A DNA stretch of 64,000 nt from Roseateles_E sp005503085. Lineage in GTDB: Bacteria; Pseudomonadota; Gammaproteobacteria; Burkholderiales; Burkholderiaceae_C. The DNA is taken from NCBI RefSeq assembly GCF_028462495.1, contig NZ_JAQOWX010000002.1, positions 1-64,000 of the forward strand, written 5' to 3'. Shown here one piece after another: positions 1-8,199 of the stretch. The translations under genes were made by a program, and so were the position numbers. Numbering within the stretch: position 1 is the first letter of the stretch; each line of letters begins with the position of its first letter. The notes below the pieces were generated by a model. That model worked only from the letters and a program-made list of their open reading frames with translations. It was not told the origin of the DNA and did no database searches.

Positions 1-160
1 CGCCGCCCACCTGCGTGCCTTCGACGCGCTGGGCGGCGAGCACGGCGAGTTCTACCGCCAGTTGTCGCGCCGGCAGCTGGCGCTGGCACGCGCGGCCGGG
101 CGACTCGACGAGCAGCAGCTGCAGCGTCTCGCCCAACTGATAGCGGCGCCGCCGCCCTGA
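1..160 (+). CDS. C-terminal end of an unidentified protein (5' partial)
   Basis: The frame starting at base 2 is open from the window edge to a TGA at 158-160 and gives 52 residues. The peptide is rich in Ala, Leu, Arg and Gln, helix-like, and ends in a short Ala/Pro tail. Nothing in it identifies a family. It converges with the papain-like gene that ends at 173, with 12 bases between them. That tidy tail-to-tail arrangement and the uninterrupted frame suggest a real coding end. The start lies outside the window, so no function is assigned. Confidence 0.5.
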   Translation, partial: AAHLRAFDALGGEHGEFYRQLSRRQLALARAAGRLDEQQLQRLAQLIAAPPP

Positions 161-172
161 CGCTGGACGCGC

Positions 173-2131
173 TCAGCGCGCCTTGTCCTCCAGCCGCAGT
201 CGCAGATCGCGCAAGGTCGAGGCCGAGCGGCCGAATTCGATGGGCGCCAGCTTGTCGGTGCTCCTGCCGCCGGAGCGCAGGATGCGGCCGAAGGTCGATT
301 GCACGGTGGCCGGATCGTCATCGAAATCGCCATGGTGCTGGGCGCGGCTGCGCGGGTTGGCACCGGCCTTGTCGGGTGAGAGCACCAGCTCGGCCTTGGC
401 CGAGGCGAACAGCTTGCCGAGCTCGGGGTCGGCTTCGATGCAGCGCTGCAGGCCCAGTATGGGTGTGCCGTCCTGCACCATGGGCACGCGCTGGCGCGTC
501 TCGAAGGCATTGGAGACCAGATAGAGCAGGGACTTGTTGTAGAGCTTGGCGCAGTTGTCGTCCTTCTCGGTCTTGTCGTCCAAGGCATAGAGCGCGAAGT
601 CCTGGATGCGGCCGCTCTTGATGGCCGGCAGATAGTCGCTCTTGAACAGCGCGGTCGTGCAGGCCGGCGCCCACAAGGTGCAGCTGACGATCTTGGCCTT
701 GGCTGTCAGCAGGCCGACCAGTGGCGCCAGCAGGATGGCCCCGGCACTGTGGGCGACCAGATGGATCTCCAGCCCCGGCTCGTCCTTCAGCAGGGCCAGC
801 AGATGCTCGGCCACCCTGTGGGCCGCGCCGCCCTTGTGGCTGGCGGCCAGCGCGTTCTCCTTCATCTCGTCCCAGGCCGCCTTGCCGGTCAGATTGCGCG
901 CCACCGGCTCCAGCAAATCGTCCAGGCGGTCGAGCAGAAAGTCCTTGGCGGCATCGAAGGCGCCCTCGGGACGACGCCGGCGCACCGCGTCCTGCAGGAT
1001 GTTGCTGACGGTGCTCCAGTAGTCGCTGCGCCAGATGAAGGCCAGCGGGTAGACGCCGGCCTCCAGCAGCGCCGGTCGGTACTCGGCCAGCCGCTGCAGC
1101 GCGGCCTGCTCGCTTACCAGGCCGCCGTGGGCGTACAGCAGCAGGCGCTTCTTGGGCCAGGGCGCCAAGGTCTGGCGCACATCGGTGGCGAAGAGCTGAG
1201 CCAGCTCGTCCTCGTTCATGCCGTACTCGCCGCCGGGCCGCAGCCGGCCCTCGTTGCCGACGCTGACCACATGGGGACGCAAGGCCATATGGCTGACCTT
1301 GGTCGCGCCCGAGGGGCCGCTGAGCTGGGCGGCCGGCTCGCCGGCCGGCGTCGCCAGCCGGATCGGCGCGCCCAGGCGGGCGACCCAGACATCGGTCGCA
1401 TTGCGCAGCCAGTCGTCATAGAAGATGCGCGCAAAGCCCTGGCGGCCCCAGTCAGGGCCCCAGGAGTTCTGCAGCCAGAAACCCTGCTCGTCATAGGCGA
1501 CGATGGCGAAGGCATGGCCACCGAGCTCCTGATCTGACGGCGTGATGATGCCGTCGGCACCGACCGCGTCCCAGCCCGCGTGCACCGAGGCGGTGGCAAA
1601 GAGGATGCCGACCTCGGCGAGCGCCGCATGCATCGCGACCAGGTCCTTGTGGTTGACGCGGAAGTAAGCGCCCAGTGGCCGGCCCTGCGCGTTCTCGACC
1701 CGGCTCTGCGACAGGCCTTTCTCGCCTCCGCGCTTTGGGCGGTAGGGCCAGACGCTCTCGGCGCAGACGCCGTGCTTGTGCCAGCCCTTCATCGCGCCGC
1801 GCGCGCTCGAGCCCGAGTAGCTTTCGCCGGGCCATTCGTCGTAGCGCCGCGCCATGTCGTAGAGCATGCGTGGGCTGACCGGCGTCGGGTCGGGCACCAC
1901 CTTGCGACGGCGCAGCAGGAAGTTCGCGACGGTGGCCAGGCCGAAGCCGGTGCAGGCACCTTCCTGGCCCTGGTCGAGGATGGGCACCTCCAGGGCCTGG
2001 TAGTCCTCCAGCGCGATGCGCGACGGCACTTCGACCAGGGTCGAGACATACATGCGGTCGCGGAAATCCAGCGTGTCGCGGCGCGCGTCCAGCGTGCGCG
2101 TGGTAGCGGGGGCCTTCTTCTTGGTGGCCAT
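173..2131 (-). CDS. Papain-like (C1) cysteine peptidase fused to an alpha/beta hydrolase
   Basis: 652 residues. The N-terminal part has the C1 papain signature: Cys60 in QGQEGAC, His206 in GGHAF and Asn222 in QNSWG. The C-terminal part, from about residue 325, looks like an alpha/beta hydrolase or lipase, with an early AHGG segment and a nucleophile-elbow motif AHSAG (Ser462). There is no signal peptide and the start is Lys-rich, so the protein is probably cytoplasmic or exported by a non-Sec route. I chose the ATG at 2131 because a strong GAGGAGA site precedes it; the open frame runs further upstream but lacks such a site. It is the last gene of an operon with a patatin (65 bases upstream) and a lipoprotein. 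The substrate is unknown. The two catalytic domains in one chain are unusual; the assignments rest on motifs only. Confidence 0.8.
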   Translation of the reverse strand: MATKKKAPATTRTLDARRDTLDFRDRMYVSTLVEVPSRIALEDYQALEVPILDQGQEGACTGFGLATVANFLLRRRKVVPDPTPVSPRMLYDMARRYDEWPGESYSGSSARGAMKGWHKHGVCAESVWPYRPKRGGEKGLSQSRVENAQGRPLGAYFRVNHKDLVAMHAALAEVGILFATASVHAGWDAVGADGIITPSDQELGGHAFAIVAYDEQGFWLQNSWGPDWGRQGFARIFYDDWLRNATDVWVARLGAPIRLATPAGEPAAQLSGPSGATKVSHMALRPHVVSVGNEGRLRPGGEYGMNEDELAQLFATDVRQTLAPWPKKRLLLYAHGGLVSEQAALQRLAEYRPALLEAGVYPLAFIWRSDYWSTVSNILQDAVRRRRPEGAFDAAKDFLLDRLDDLLEPVARNLTGKAAWDEMKENALAASHKGGAAHRVAEHLLALLKDEPGLEIHLVAHSAGAILLAPLVGLLTAKAKIVSCTLWAPACTTALFKSDYLPAIKSGRIQDFALYALDDKTEKDDNCAKLYNKSLLYLVSNAFETRQRVPMVQDGTPILGLQRCIEADPELGKLFASAKAELVLSPDKAGANPRSRAQHHGDFDDDPATVQSTFGRILRSGGRSTDKLAPIEFGRSASTLRDLRLRLEDKAR

Positions 2132-2196
2132 CAAGGTCTCCTCAGGATGTCGAGGGCCGCAGGCTGCCACGCGGCGCGGCGCCTGCCCATCCCCAG

Positions 2197-3231
2197 CTAA
2201 TAGAACAGGGTGCCGAGGTCCAGCGTGGAGCGCCGGCCGAGCTGCTCGCGATGCTGGTCCAGCCATTGCCGGGCGCGTTCGCGGCCCAGCTTCTTGAGCA
2301 TGTCGAAGAACTTCAGATTGGCCGCCAGCTTGCTGTCGGCATGCAGCTCGCCCAGCACATCGGCGGCCTCGATCAGATGAAAGCGCAGCTGCTGGGCGCG
2401 CCGCTCCAGGCTGCCGACCTGCAGGTTCAGCCAGCGCCTGGGCAGATGCTCGCGCAGATGGGCGAACATGCGCATCTCGCGCAAAAAAGTGGCGTTGAAG
2501 GCGATCTCCAGCGCGCGGCTGTGGATGTCGGCGGCGCTGACCGGGGTTGACTTGTGTTTCAGCGGGGTCAGCAGCACCAGCAGCACATCGCTGGATCGGC
2601 ATTCGAAGAACAGCGGGAACACCGCCGGATTGGCCGCATAGCCGCCGTCCCAGTAGGGCTCGCCGTCGATCTCGATGGCGCGATGCACGGTGGGCAGGCA
2701 GGCCGAGGCCAGCAGCACCTCGGCGCTCAGCTCGGCGTTGCGGAACAGGCGCAGCTTGCCGCTATTGGCCTGGGTGGTGGCGATGAAGAGCTTGACCGGG
2801 CTGTGCCGACGCAGACGCTCGAAGTCGACCTGCCCGCTGATGATGTCGCGAAGCGGATTCAGGTCGAAGGGGTTGAGCTGCTCGGGCGCCATGTAATAGG
2901 TCCACCGCAGCATCAGCTTGAACATGGGCGCCAGGCTGATGTTCTGGCCATCGGCCGAGCTCTGCGTGAAATGCTCGGGCACGGTGGCCGCCACCGCGGT
3001 CCAGAAGGCCTGCAGCGCGGTGCGCGCGCCGTCGGCGCCGCCGCTCATCAGGCCCTGGGCCATCACGACCGCGTTCATCGCGCCGGCGCTGGTGCCGCTG
3101 ACGCCCTCGAAGCGCAGCCGGCCGTCCTCCAGCAAGGCGTCCAGCACGCCCCAGGTGAATGCGCCATGGGCGCCGCCACCCTGCAGGGCGAGATTGAGGG
3201 TCGGGTTCTGGGGTTTGCCGAGAAATCGCAT
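2197..3231 (-). CDS. Patatin-like phospholipase
   Basis: 344 residues. The patatin fold is shown by the oxyanion motif GGGAHG at 18-23, the nucleophile elbow GTSAG with Ser48, and the catalytic Asp195 in DGG. Ser and Asp form the dyad that hydrolyses acyl esters of phospholipids. No signal peptide is visible, so the enzyme probably acts on the inner leaflet or is delivered elsewhere. The start at 3231 is set by the conserved beginning of the domain; the longer open frame upstream overlaps the lipoprotein gene and is not protein-like. The lipoprotein lies 17 bases upstream and the papain/hydrolase fusion downstream, all on one strand. Patatins act in lipid turnover, as secreted effectors and in antiphage systems; the role here is open. 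Confidence 0.88.
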   Translation of the reverse strand: MRFLGKPQNPTLNLALQGGGAHGAFTWGVLDALLEDGRLRFEGVSGTSAGAMNAVVMAQGLMSGGADGARTALQAFWTAVAATVPEHFTQSSADGQNISLAPMFKLMLRWTYYMAPEQLNPFDLNPLRDIISGQVDFERLRRHSPVKLFIATTQANSGKLRLFRNAELSAEVLLASACLPTVHRAIEIDGEPYWDGGYAANPAVFPLFFECRSSDVLLVLLTPLKHKSTPVSAADIHSRALEIAFNATFLREMRMFAHLREHLPRRWLNLQVGSLERRAQQLRFHLIEAADVLGELHADSKLAANLKFFDMLKKLGRERARQWLDQHREQLGRRSTLDLGTLFY

Positions 3232-3248
3232 CGCGGCTCCCGGGGCGG

Positions 3249-3485
3249 CTACTCGGTGGTGACCGCGTCGGTCTTGTCGTCGGGACCCACGGCGTCGATG
3301 GTCTTCTCGATCACCTTGCCGCCGACCTTGACCCCGGTGCTGACCACCGCACCGGCCACCGAGATGGTCGCGCCGGCCACGGCCCCGGCCACGCTGACGA
3401 CAGCACAGCCGCTCAGCATCAGCAGCGGCATGGCGGCGAGCAGCAGGCGCAATCGGAAGGAGGGCTTGAGAGGCTTCATGGGCAT
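3249..3485 (-). CDS. Small predicted lipoprotein
   Basis: 78 residues, or 76 from the in-frame ATG at 3479. There is a basic start, a Leu-rich hydrophobic stretch and a lipobox LSGC with the Cys near residue 27. The mature part is Ala/Val/Gly rich and ends in a charged tail. This fits lipidation and anchoring in the outer or inner membrane. No domain is recognised. It is the first gene of the operon with the patatin and the papain/hydrolase fusion, which hints at an envelope connection for that module. The gap to the divergent CBS gene (3486-3532 or 3544) must hold both promoters, but no clear boxes were seen. Confidence 0.7.
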   Translation of the reverse strand: MPMKPLKPSFRLRLLLAAMPLLMLSGCAVVSVAGAVAGATISVAGAVVSTGVKVGGKVIEKTIDAVGPDDKTDAVTTE

Positions 3486-3532
3486 GGGCGCTAGGGACTG
3501 GGCCGCATTGTGCCCAAAGCGCCGACTGTGCC

Positions 3533-4228
3533 ATGCTTGCGTGCATGTTTGCCGTCTATGGATTGCAGGGGCGTATGTTCAGCGGGCCGCTGGACCGGGT
3601 GCGCGAGCTCGGCCCGGTGCAGGCGGTGGCCCGGCTGCGGGCGCTCGCCGGGGTGCAGCGCGAGGAACAGGCGCCGCCCGCTGCGGTGATCGCCGGCCGC
3701 CTGGCCGAGGAGGGTGGTTTCGGTGGGCTGGCTGCCGAAACCCTGCCGCGCCAGGCACTCAATGCCTATGCGCAGACCGCCACGCCGCCGCGCCAGCCGC
3801 TGAGCCTGGTGCAGCAGCTGATGAGCCGCCGGATGATCACCGTACCGCTGGCGGCCACCGTGCGCGAGGCCTGGGGGTTGCTGGCGCGGGCCGGCGTCGG
3901 TCAGGCGCCGGTGCTCAATGCCAAGGGGCAACTGGTGGGTCTGATCATGCGTGCCGACCTGCTGCGGCCCGACACCCTGCCGCTGGATCCGGCCGATGCC
4001 CAGGCCTGGACCGAGCGCCTGGCCCAGCCGGTGTCCAGCGCGATGTGGACCCCGGTGCCGACCGCCCAGCCCGACAGCCCGGTGCGCGAGGTGGCCCAGC
4101 TGCTGCTGGACCTGCACCTGCCGGGCCTGCCGGTGCTGGACGAGCAGGGCGCGCTGCAGGGTTTTCTGTCGCGCAGCGATCTCCTGCGTGCGCTGACCCG
4201 CGAGCCGCCCTTGGACCTGTGGAGTTAG
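3533..4228 (+). CDS. CBS-domain protein
   Basis: 231 residues, or 227 if translation begins at the second ATG (3545), which gives a more typical start. The N-terminal ~85 residues resemble no known domain. They are followed by two CBS repeats, roughly residues 95-150 and 165-225, each with the usual V-x-E/A pattern and a closing G-x-x-x-R-x-D-L-L segment. Paired CBS domains form a Bateman module that binds adenosine nucleotides. There is no attached catalytic domain, so it may regulate a partner protein. It is divergent from the lipoprotein operon. Confidence 0.8.
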   Translation: MLACMFAVYGLQGRMFSGPLDRVRELGPVQAVARLRALAGVQREEQAPPAAVIAGRLAEEGGFGGLAAETLPRQALNAYAQTATPPRQPLSLVQQLMSRRMITVPLAATVREAWGLLARAGVGQAPVLNAKGQLVGLIMRADLLRPDTLPLDPADAQAWTERLAQPVSSAMWTPVPTAQPDSPVREVAQLLLDLHLPGLPVLDEQGALQGFLSRSDLLRALTREPPLDLWS

Positions 4229-4281
4229 CTGGGGCCTCTAAACCACGGCTTGCCAAAGTCATCTGTCTCGTTTATGCTACG

Positions 4282-4325
4282 GCTTCGCCGCTGCAGTGCT
4301 TGCGCTGTGGCGGTTTTGTTTTGCC
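4282..4325 (+). terminator. Possible terminator between the CBS gene and infA
   Basis: Between the CBS stop and infA, an imperfect GC-rich stem (CCGC..CAG opposite CTG..GGCGG) is followed directly by TTTTGTTTTG. The position suits a terminator for the CBS gene, which would give infA its own promoter downstream. The stem contains mismatches, so the call is weak. Confidence 0.35.
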
Positions 4326-4402
4326 CCGCGACAATGCAGATCTTCTGCACATCGCCTCGGGTCGGCGTATGCTGGCCCTCACTGAATTGGAGAAACGCCC
4401 AC

Positions 4403-4663
4403 ATGGCCAAGGAAGAACTGATCGAAATGCAAGGCCAGGTGGACGAAGTCTTGCCGGATACCCGTTTTCGCGTGACGCTTGAGAATGGCCACCAGCTGGT
4501 CGCCTACACCTCGGGCAAGATGCGCAAGAACCATATCCGCATCCTGGCCGGCGACAAGGTTTCGTTGGAACTGTCGCCCTACGATTTGTCCAAGGGCCGC
4601 ATCACCTTCCGTCACATCGAGCGCCGCGGCCCGATGCCGACGACGCCGCAGCGTCGTTACTGA
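4403..4663 (+). CDS. infA: Translation initiation factor IF-1 (stand-alone copy)
   Basis: 86 residues with the complete S1/OB fold of IF-1: it begins MAKEELIEMQG and contains GHQLVAYTSGKMRKNHIRI and SPYDLSKGRITFR. IF-1 binds the A site of the 30S subunit and assists start-codon selection together with IF-2 and IF-3. It is about 14 residues longer than E. coli IF-1, with a basic C-terminal tail. Burkholderiales often carry a second infA away from the ribosomal protein operons, and this copy sits alone, which fits that pattern. A TTGGAG-type ribosome site lies just upstream. Confidence 0.95.
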   Translation: MAKEELIEMQGQVDEVLPDTRFRVTLENGHQLVAYTSGKMRKNHIRILAGDKVSLELSPYDLSKGRITFRHIERRGPMPTTPQRRY

Positions 4664-4696
4664 CCGCTTGTGTGATCGGGGAGCCGGGACGGCTCC

Positions 4697-5254
4697 TCAA
4701 AACCCCAGCGAGGCCAGCAGGTCGTCCACATCGTCCTGCTTGAGCGCCTTGTCGGGTGTCTGAACACCCTCCAGCGCCGCCTGCTCGGGCGCCGCTGTCG
4801 CCACCACCGCATTACCGGACAGCATCTGCTCCAGCGGCCGCTCGGCGCGCTCCAGCATGCGCATCACCTTGTTGATGACCTGGCCCGACAGATCCTGGAA
4901 GTCCTGCGCCATCATGATTTCGGTGTGCAGCGCCTTCTCGCGCCCGGCAAAGCTGGCGGCCGTGGCCGCATAGGCGGCGCACAGCTTCATCATTGCGCGG
5001 GCGCGCTCCACCGTCAGCTCGGGCGCGGTGGCCATGCGCACCAGGGTCTCTGACAGATCGCTGCCCTGGCGGCGTACCTGCTCGGCATCGTCCTGCGCCG
5101 CATCCACCAGATTCAGCACCTTGTTGGCGGCCTGCTCGGTCATCTGCCGCACATAGGCCAGGCGCTCGCAGGCATCGGGCAGCTCATGGGCGAATTGCGT
5201 CAGGGCCTGGGCCGCCTGAGGGTCAAGGGCTTGATCGTCGGTGGTGGCTTGCAT
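4697..5254 (-). CDS. cheZ: Chemotaxis phosphatase CheZ
   Basis: 185 residues, mostly long helices. The catalytic segment MMAQDFQDLSGQVINK contains Asp121 and Gln125, equivalent to D143 and Q147 of E. coli CheZ. The last residues DDVDDLLASLGF match the CheY-binding tail. CheZ removes the phosphate from CheY-P and so ends the motor-switching signal. The ATG at 5254 gives the usual N-terminal helix; longer readings lack similarity. It is shorter than E. coli CheZ (214 residues). No cheY or flagellar operon adjoins it, but two chemoreceptors lie further along in this window. Confidence 0.9.
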   Translation of the reverse strand: MQATTDDQALDPQAAQALTQFAHELPDACERLAYVRQMTEQAANKVLNLVDAAQDDAEQVRRQGSDLSETLVRMATAPELTVERARAMMKLCAAYAATAASFAGREKALHTEIMMAQDFQDLSGQVINKVMRMLERAERPLEQMLSGNAVVATAAPEQAALEGVQTPDKALKQDDVDDLLASLGF

Positions 5255-5354
5255 GGCGTGGGTTCCCCTGTCTGGTGTCTCGGTGCGCGCAGGCGCGGAC
5301 ACGTCGGGGAATCTTAGCGGCGGCCCCCGCAGATCCAGGGCCGGGCCGTGTGCG

Positions 5355-6206
5355 CTAAGCGGCGCGTGGCGAGGAATAGTTCTCGTTCGGTGCGCCGGCG
5401 GGATGGAAGCGGTAGTAGCCGGCCAGCTCGCGGTACAGCGCCGGATGGGCCTGGGCCAGCAGCAGCGGCTGCTCGAAGAACACCTCGCTGGCGACCGCAA
5501 AGAACTCGGCCGGATCGGTGGCGCCGTAGTCGCTCATCAGGCTGGGCTCGCCGCGTGCGGCGCGCGCGCACAGCGCGTCGTACTCGGCCTGCATCACGGC
5601 CGACCAGCGTGCATAGGCGGCCCGGTCGCGCAGCGGTGGCGCGCCATTGGCATGGCCTTTGGCCTGGTCCAGCTGGTGGGCGAACTCATGGATCACGACA
5701 TTGCGGCCATCCGCCGGGTTGGCCGCGCCCTCGACCACATCCTGCCAGGACAGGATCACCTGGCCCTGGCTCCATGACTCCCCGGCCAGCGCGCGCCGCT
5801 GCTCCATCTGCACGCCGGCCGGCCCGCCGGCGACGCGGTCGACGACGAAGGCGCCCGGGTAGACCAGGATCTGGCGCAGCTGCGGGTAGAAGCCACGCGC
5901 CGCGCCCAGCAAGGGCAGGCAGGCCTGGGCGGCGATGGTGATGCGGATCTCGTCGCTGATGCGCAGGCCGGCACAGCCGATGAAGCTCTTCTCGGCGACG
6001 AAGATCTGGATCAGTTTCTTCAGCCGCAGCTGCTGGTCGGCGGGCAGCTGTGCGATCTGCGGCACGCGCCGACGCAGGATGCGGCGCCAGGCCTGCGGGA
6101 AGGGCTGGCGCTGCAGGCGATCACGCCGCCAGGCCTGCAGCAGGGGATGGGCGGCCAGCCAGGCGATCAGCGCCAGGGCCAGACCACAGACGATGAGCAG
6201 GGCCAT
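5355..6206 (-). CDS. mtfA: MtfA-family zinc metallopeptidase
   Basis: 283 residues. The family mark is HEFAH at 173-177, within VIHEFAHQLDQ, which supplies two zinc ligands and the catalytic Glu. A further acidic segment, DPAEFFAVASEVFFE, supplies the third ligand. In E. coli, MtfA binds the repressor Mlc and influences glucose phosphotransferase expression. An N-terminal hydrophobic segment (about 1-20) suggests membrane anchoring, which differs from soluble MtfA but is common in betaproteobacterial homologues. Start at 6206 was chosen so that this segment begins directly after Met. It is divergent from the MFS gene at 6320. Confidence 0.85.
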   Translation of the reverse strand: MALLIVCGLALALIAWLAAHPLLQAWRRDRLQRQPFPQAWRRILRRRVPQIAQLPADQQLRLKKLIQIFVAEKSFIGCAGLRISDEIRITIAAQACLPLLGAARGFYPQLRQILVYPGAFVVDRVAGGPAGVQMEQRRALAGESWSQGQVILSWQDVVEGAANPADGRNVVIHEFAHQLDQAKGHANGAPPLRDRAAYARWSAVMQAEYDALCARAARGEPSLMSDYGATDPAEFFAVASEVFFEQPLLLAQAHPALYRELAGYYRFHPAGAPNENYSSPRAA

Positions 6207-6319
6207 GGCGCGCGTCTCGGAGTTTGCTTGACTCGAAGATGGGCCACGCGGGCGCGATTTCAAGTCTGGCGCGCCAAAGCGACAGCCGAGCGGCGGCGCT
6301 GCGGCTAGGCTTGCCGGCC

Positions 6320-7584
6320 ATGAACAATCAGCGCGGCCTGCCGGCTTGGCAAGTGATCGGCGGCGGTATTGCCGGCCTGGTGCTGACCATAGGCATTGCC
6401 CGCTTCGCCTATACGCCGCTGCTGCCCTTGATGCAGGCCCAGGCCGGGCTCAGCGACGCGGCCGCCGGCTGGCTGGCCGCGATCAACTACCTGGGCTATA
6501 TGAGTGGGGCGCTGCTGGCCGCGACCCTGGAGGACGCGCGCTGGCGCCAGCGGCTCTACAGCTGGGGCCTGCCGCTGTCCCTGCTCAGCGCCGTGCTGAT
6601 GGGCCTGGCCGGCAATGTCTGGCTGTGGGCGCTGTCGCGCTATCTGGGCGGGCTGTGTGGCGCGGCCGGCATGCTTTTGGGTTCGGGCCTGGTGCTGAAC
6701 TGGCTGATGCGGGCCGGCCGGCGCCCCGAGCTGGGTCTGCATTTCACCGGCCTGGGCCTGGGCATCGTCGTGTCGGCGCTGGGCGCGATGGCGATGTCGG
6801 CGCTGGCGCTGGACTGGGCCGCGCAGTGGCAGGGTTTCGCGCTGATCGGCCTGGTCTTCTTGCTGCCGGCCTGGGTCTGGCGGCCGCCGGTGCCGCCGGC
6901 CGCCACCGCCGNNNNNNNNNNNNNNNNNNNNNNNNNNNNNNNNNNNNNNNNNNNNNNNNNNNNNNNNNNNNNNNNNNNNNNNNNNNNNTGCCGCCGGCCG
7001 CCACCGCCGCCCAGGCGGCCGGCAGCGGCCCGGGGCGACGCTGGATGGGCTGGATGGTGGCGGCCTATTTCTGCGCCGGCTGGGGCTTTGTGATCAGCGC
7101 GACCTTCACGGTCGCCATCGTCGAGCGCCAGCCGCTGCTGGCCGGGCAGGGGCCCTGGGCCTGGCTGCTGGTCGGCCTGGCCTCGACGCCGGCGGTGTTT
7201 CTGTGGGACCGGGTGGCGCGGCGCCTGGGCGAGCTGACGGCCCTGCTGCTGGCCTTCGGCCTGCAGGTGGCCTCGGTGCTGCTGCCGGCCTTGTTGGACG
7301 GCCTGGCTGCGGCGCTGGCCGGTGCCCTGCTGTATGGCGCGACCTTCATCGGCATCGTCAGCCTGACCCTGGCGCTGGTGGGGCGGCGCTCGCCGGGCAA
7401 CCCCGGCAAGGCGATGGCGCGGCTGACGCTGAGCTACGGTGCGGCCCAGGTCAGCGCGCCGGCGCTGGCCGGTGCCATGGCCCAGGCCAGCGGCAGCTAC
7501 CGGGGCGCGCTGTGGCTGACGGCGGCGGTGCTGCTGCTGGGCATGGGGATACTCGCGCAGCTGCGGCGCGAGGGTGTCGAGTAG
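6320..7584 (+). CDS. MFS transporter of the YbfB/YjiJ type, interrupted by a run of N
   Basis: A 12-helix major facilitator protein. The first part starts MNNQRGLPAW and contains the early-helix segment IGIARFAYTPLLP; the second part after the Ns contains the remaining helices and ends RREGVE. As deposited, the halves are in different frames, because 77 Ns (6912-6988) separate them. The 21 bases on each side are identical; removing 98 bases (6912-7009) joins the halves in frame as a 388-residue protein, a normal length for this family. The substrate is unknown; YbfB/YjiJ members are mostly uncharacterised. The break is very probably not biological. Confidence 0.85.
6912..6988. other. Assembly gap (77 Ns) flanked by an identical 21-mer
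   Basis: Bases 6912-6988 are all N. The bases 6891-6911 and 6989-7009 are the same 21-mer, beginning TGCCGCCGGC. This is what results when two contigs share an unmerged overlap and are joined with a spacer. The GC-rich sequence at the ends explains why assembly stopped there. Confidence 0.9.
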
Positions 7585-7593
7585 CGACCCGCG

Positions 7594-8007
7594 CTACTTG
7601 CTCTTCTCTTCGATCTCGATGCTTTGCAGGGTGCGCCAGTCGGTGCAGCTGAAGTAGGCGTCGGCCAGGATCAGGTCACGCAGCGAGCCGTCGCCACGCA
7701 CCATGCGGCCGTCCTGGCAGACCAGCACGCCGCGCTGGGCCTTGGCCTCGGCCAGGTGTTTGCCGACCGTGACGCTGTCGCTCATGGCCTGTATGCCCAT
7801 CAGCAGCAAGGCCAGCCCGCCCAGCAGCAGGGCGGCGGCGCCGACGATCTGCAGAAACTCCCCAAAGGCCGAGGTCGGCGCCGCCGGCCGTGGCGGCGCG
7901 ACCGGCGCGACGATCTCGGCCACGGGCTTGGGCGCGGCGCGCGGCGGCGCGCTTCTCAGATTCGCGCGGTTGATGCCGGATCGGGGGCTGTTGTTGCTGG
8001 CAGGCAT
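7594..8007 (-). CDS. Hypothetical protein with one membrane segment
   Basis: 137 residues. The first ~45 residues are Pro/Ala rich and basic. A hydrophobic stretch at about 52-70 (VGAAALLLGGLALLLMG) is a likely single membrane span. The last ~60 residues are mixed, with two cysteines (in VCQDG and FSCTDW) that could pair if outside the cytoplasm. No family is recognised. It ends 9 bases from the convergent MFS gene. Confidence 0.6.
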   Translation of the reverse strand: MPASNNSPRSGINRANLRSAPPRAAPKPVAEIVAPVAPPRPAAPTSAFGEFLQIVGAAALLLGGLALLLMGIQAMSDSVTVGKHLAEAKAQRGVLVCQDGRMVRGDGSLRDLILADAYFSCTDWRTLQSIEIEEKSK

Positions 8008-8199
8008 GGTGATGAAGAGAGGCGACCGCCGGGCGCGAGAACTTAAGCGCCACGCTCTGATCGCGTGAACTATTCACGCCTCCGGTTTGCTCTGCAGGGT
8101 CAGGTTTTGCTTCGGGCGTCCTGGCGATTGGGGGCACCACGCTATGGGCGAGGCCGCCAATCGCGGCTAGAGTTGGGGCGCAACGAAGGGAGATCGACG

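Noticed and set aside
6320..7584. Reading the MFS gene as frameshifted pseudogene
   Set aside because: The frame change comes from the N run; joining the identical flanks restores the frame exactly.
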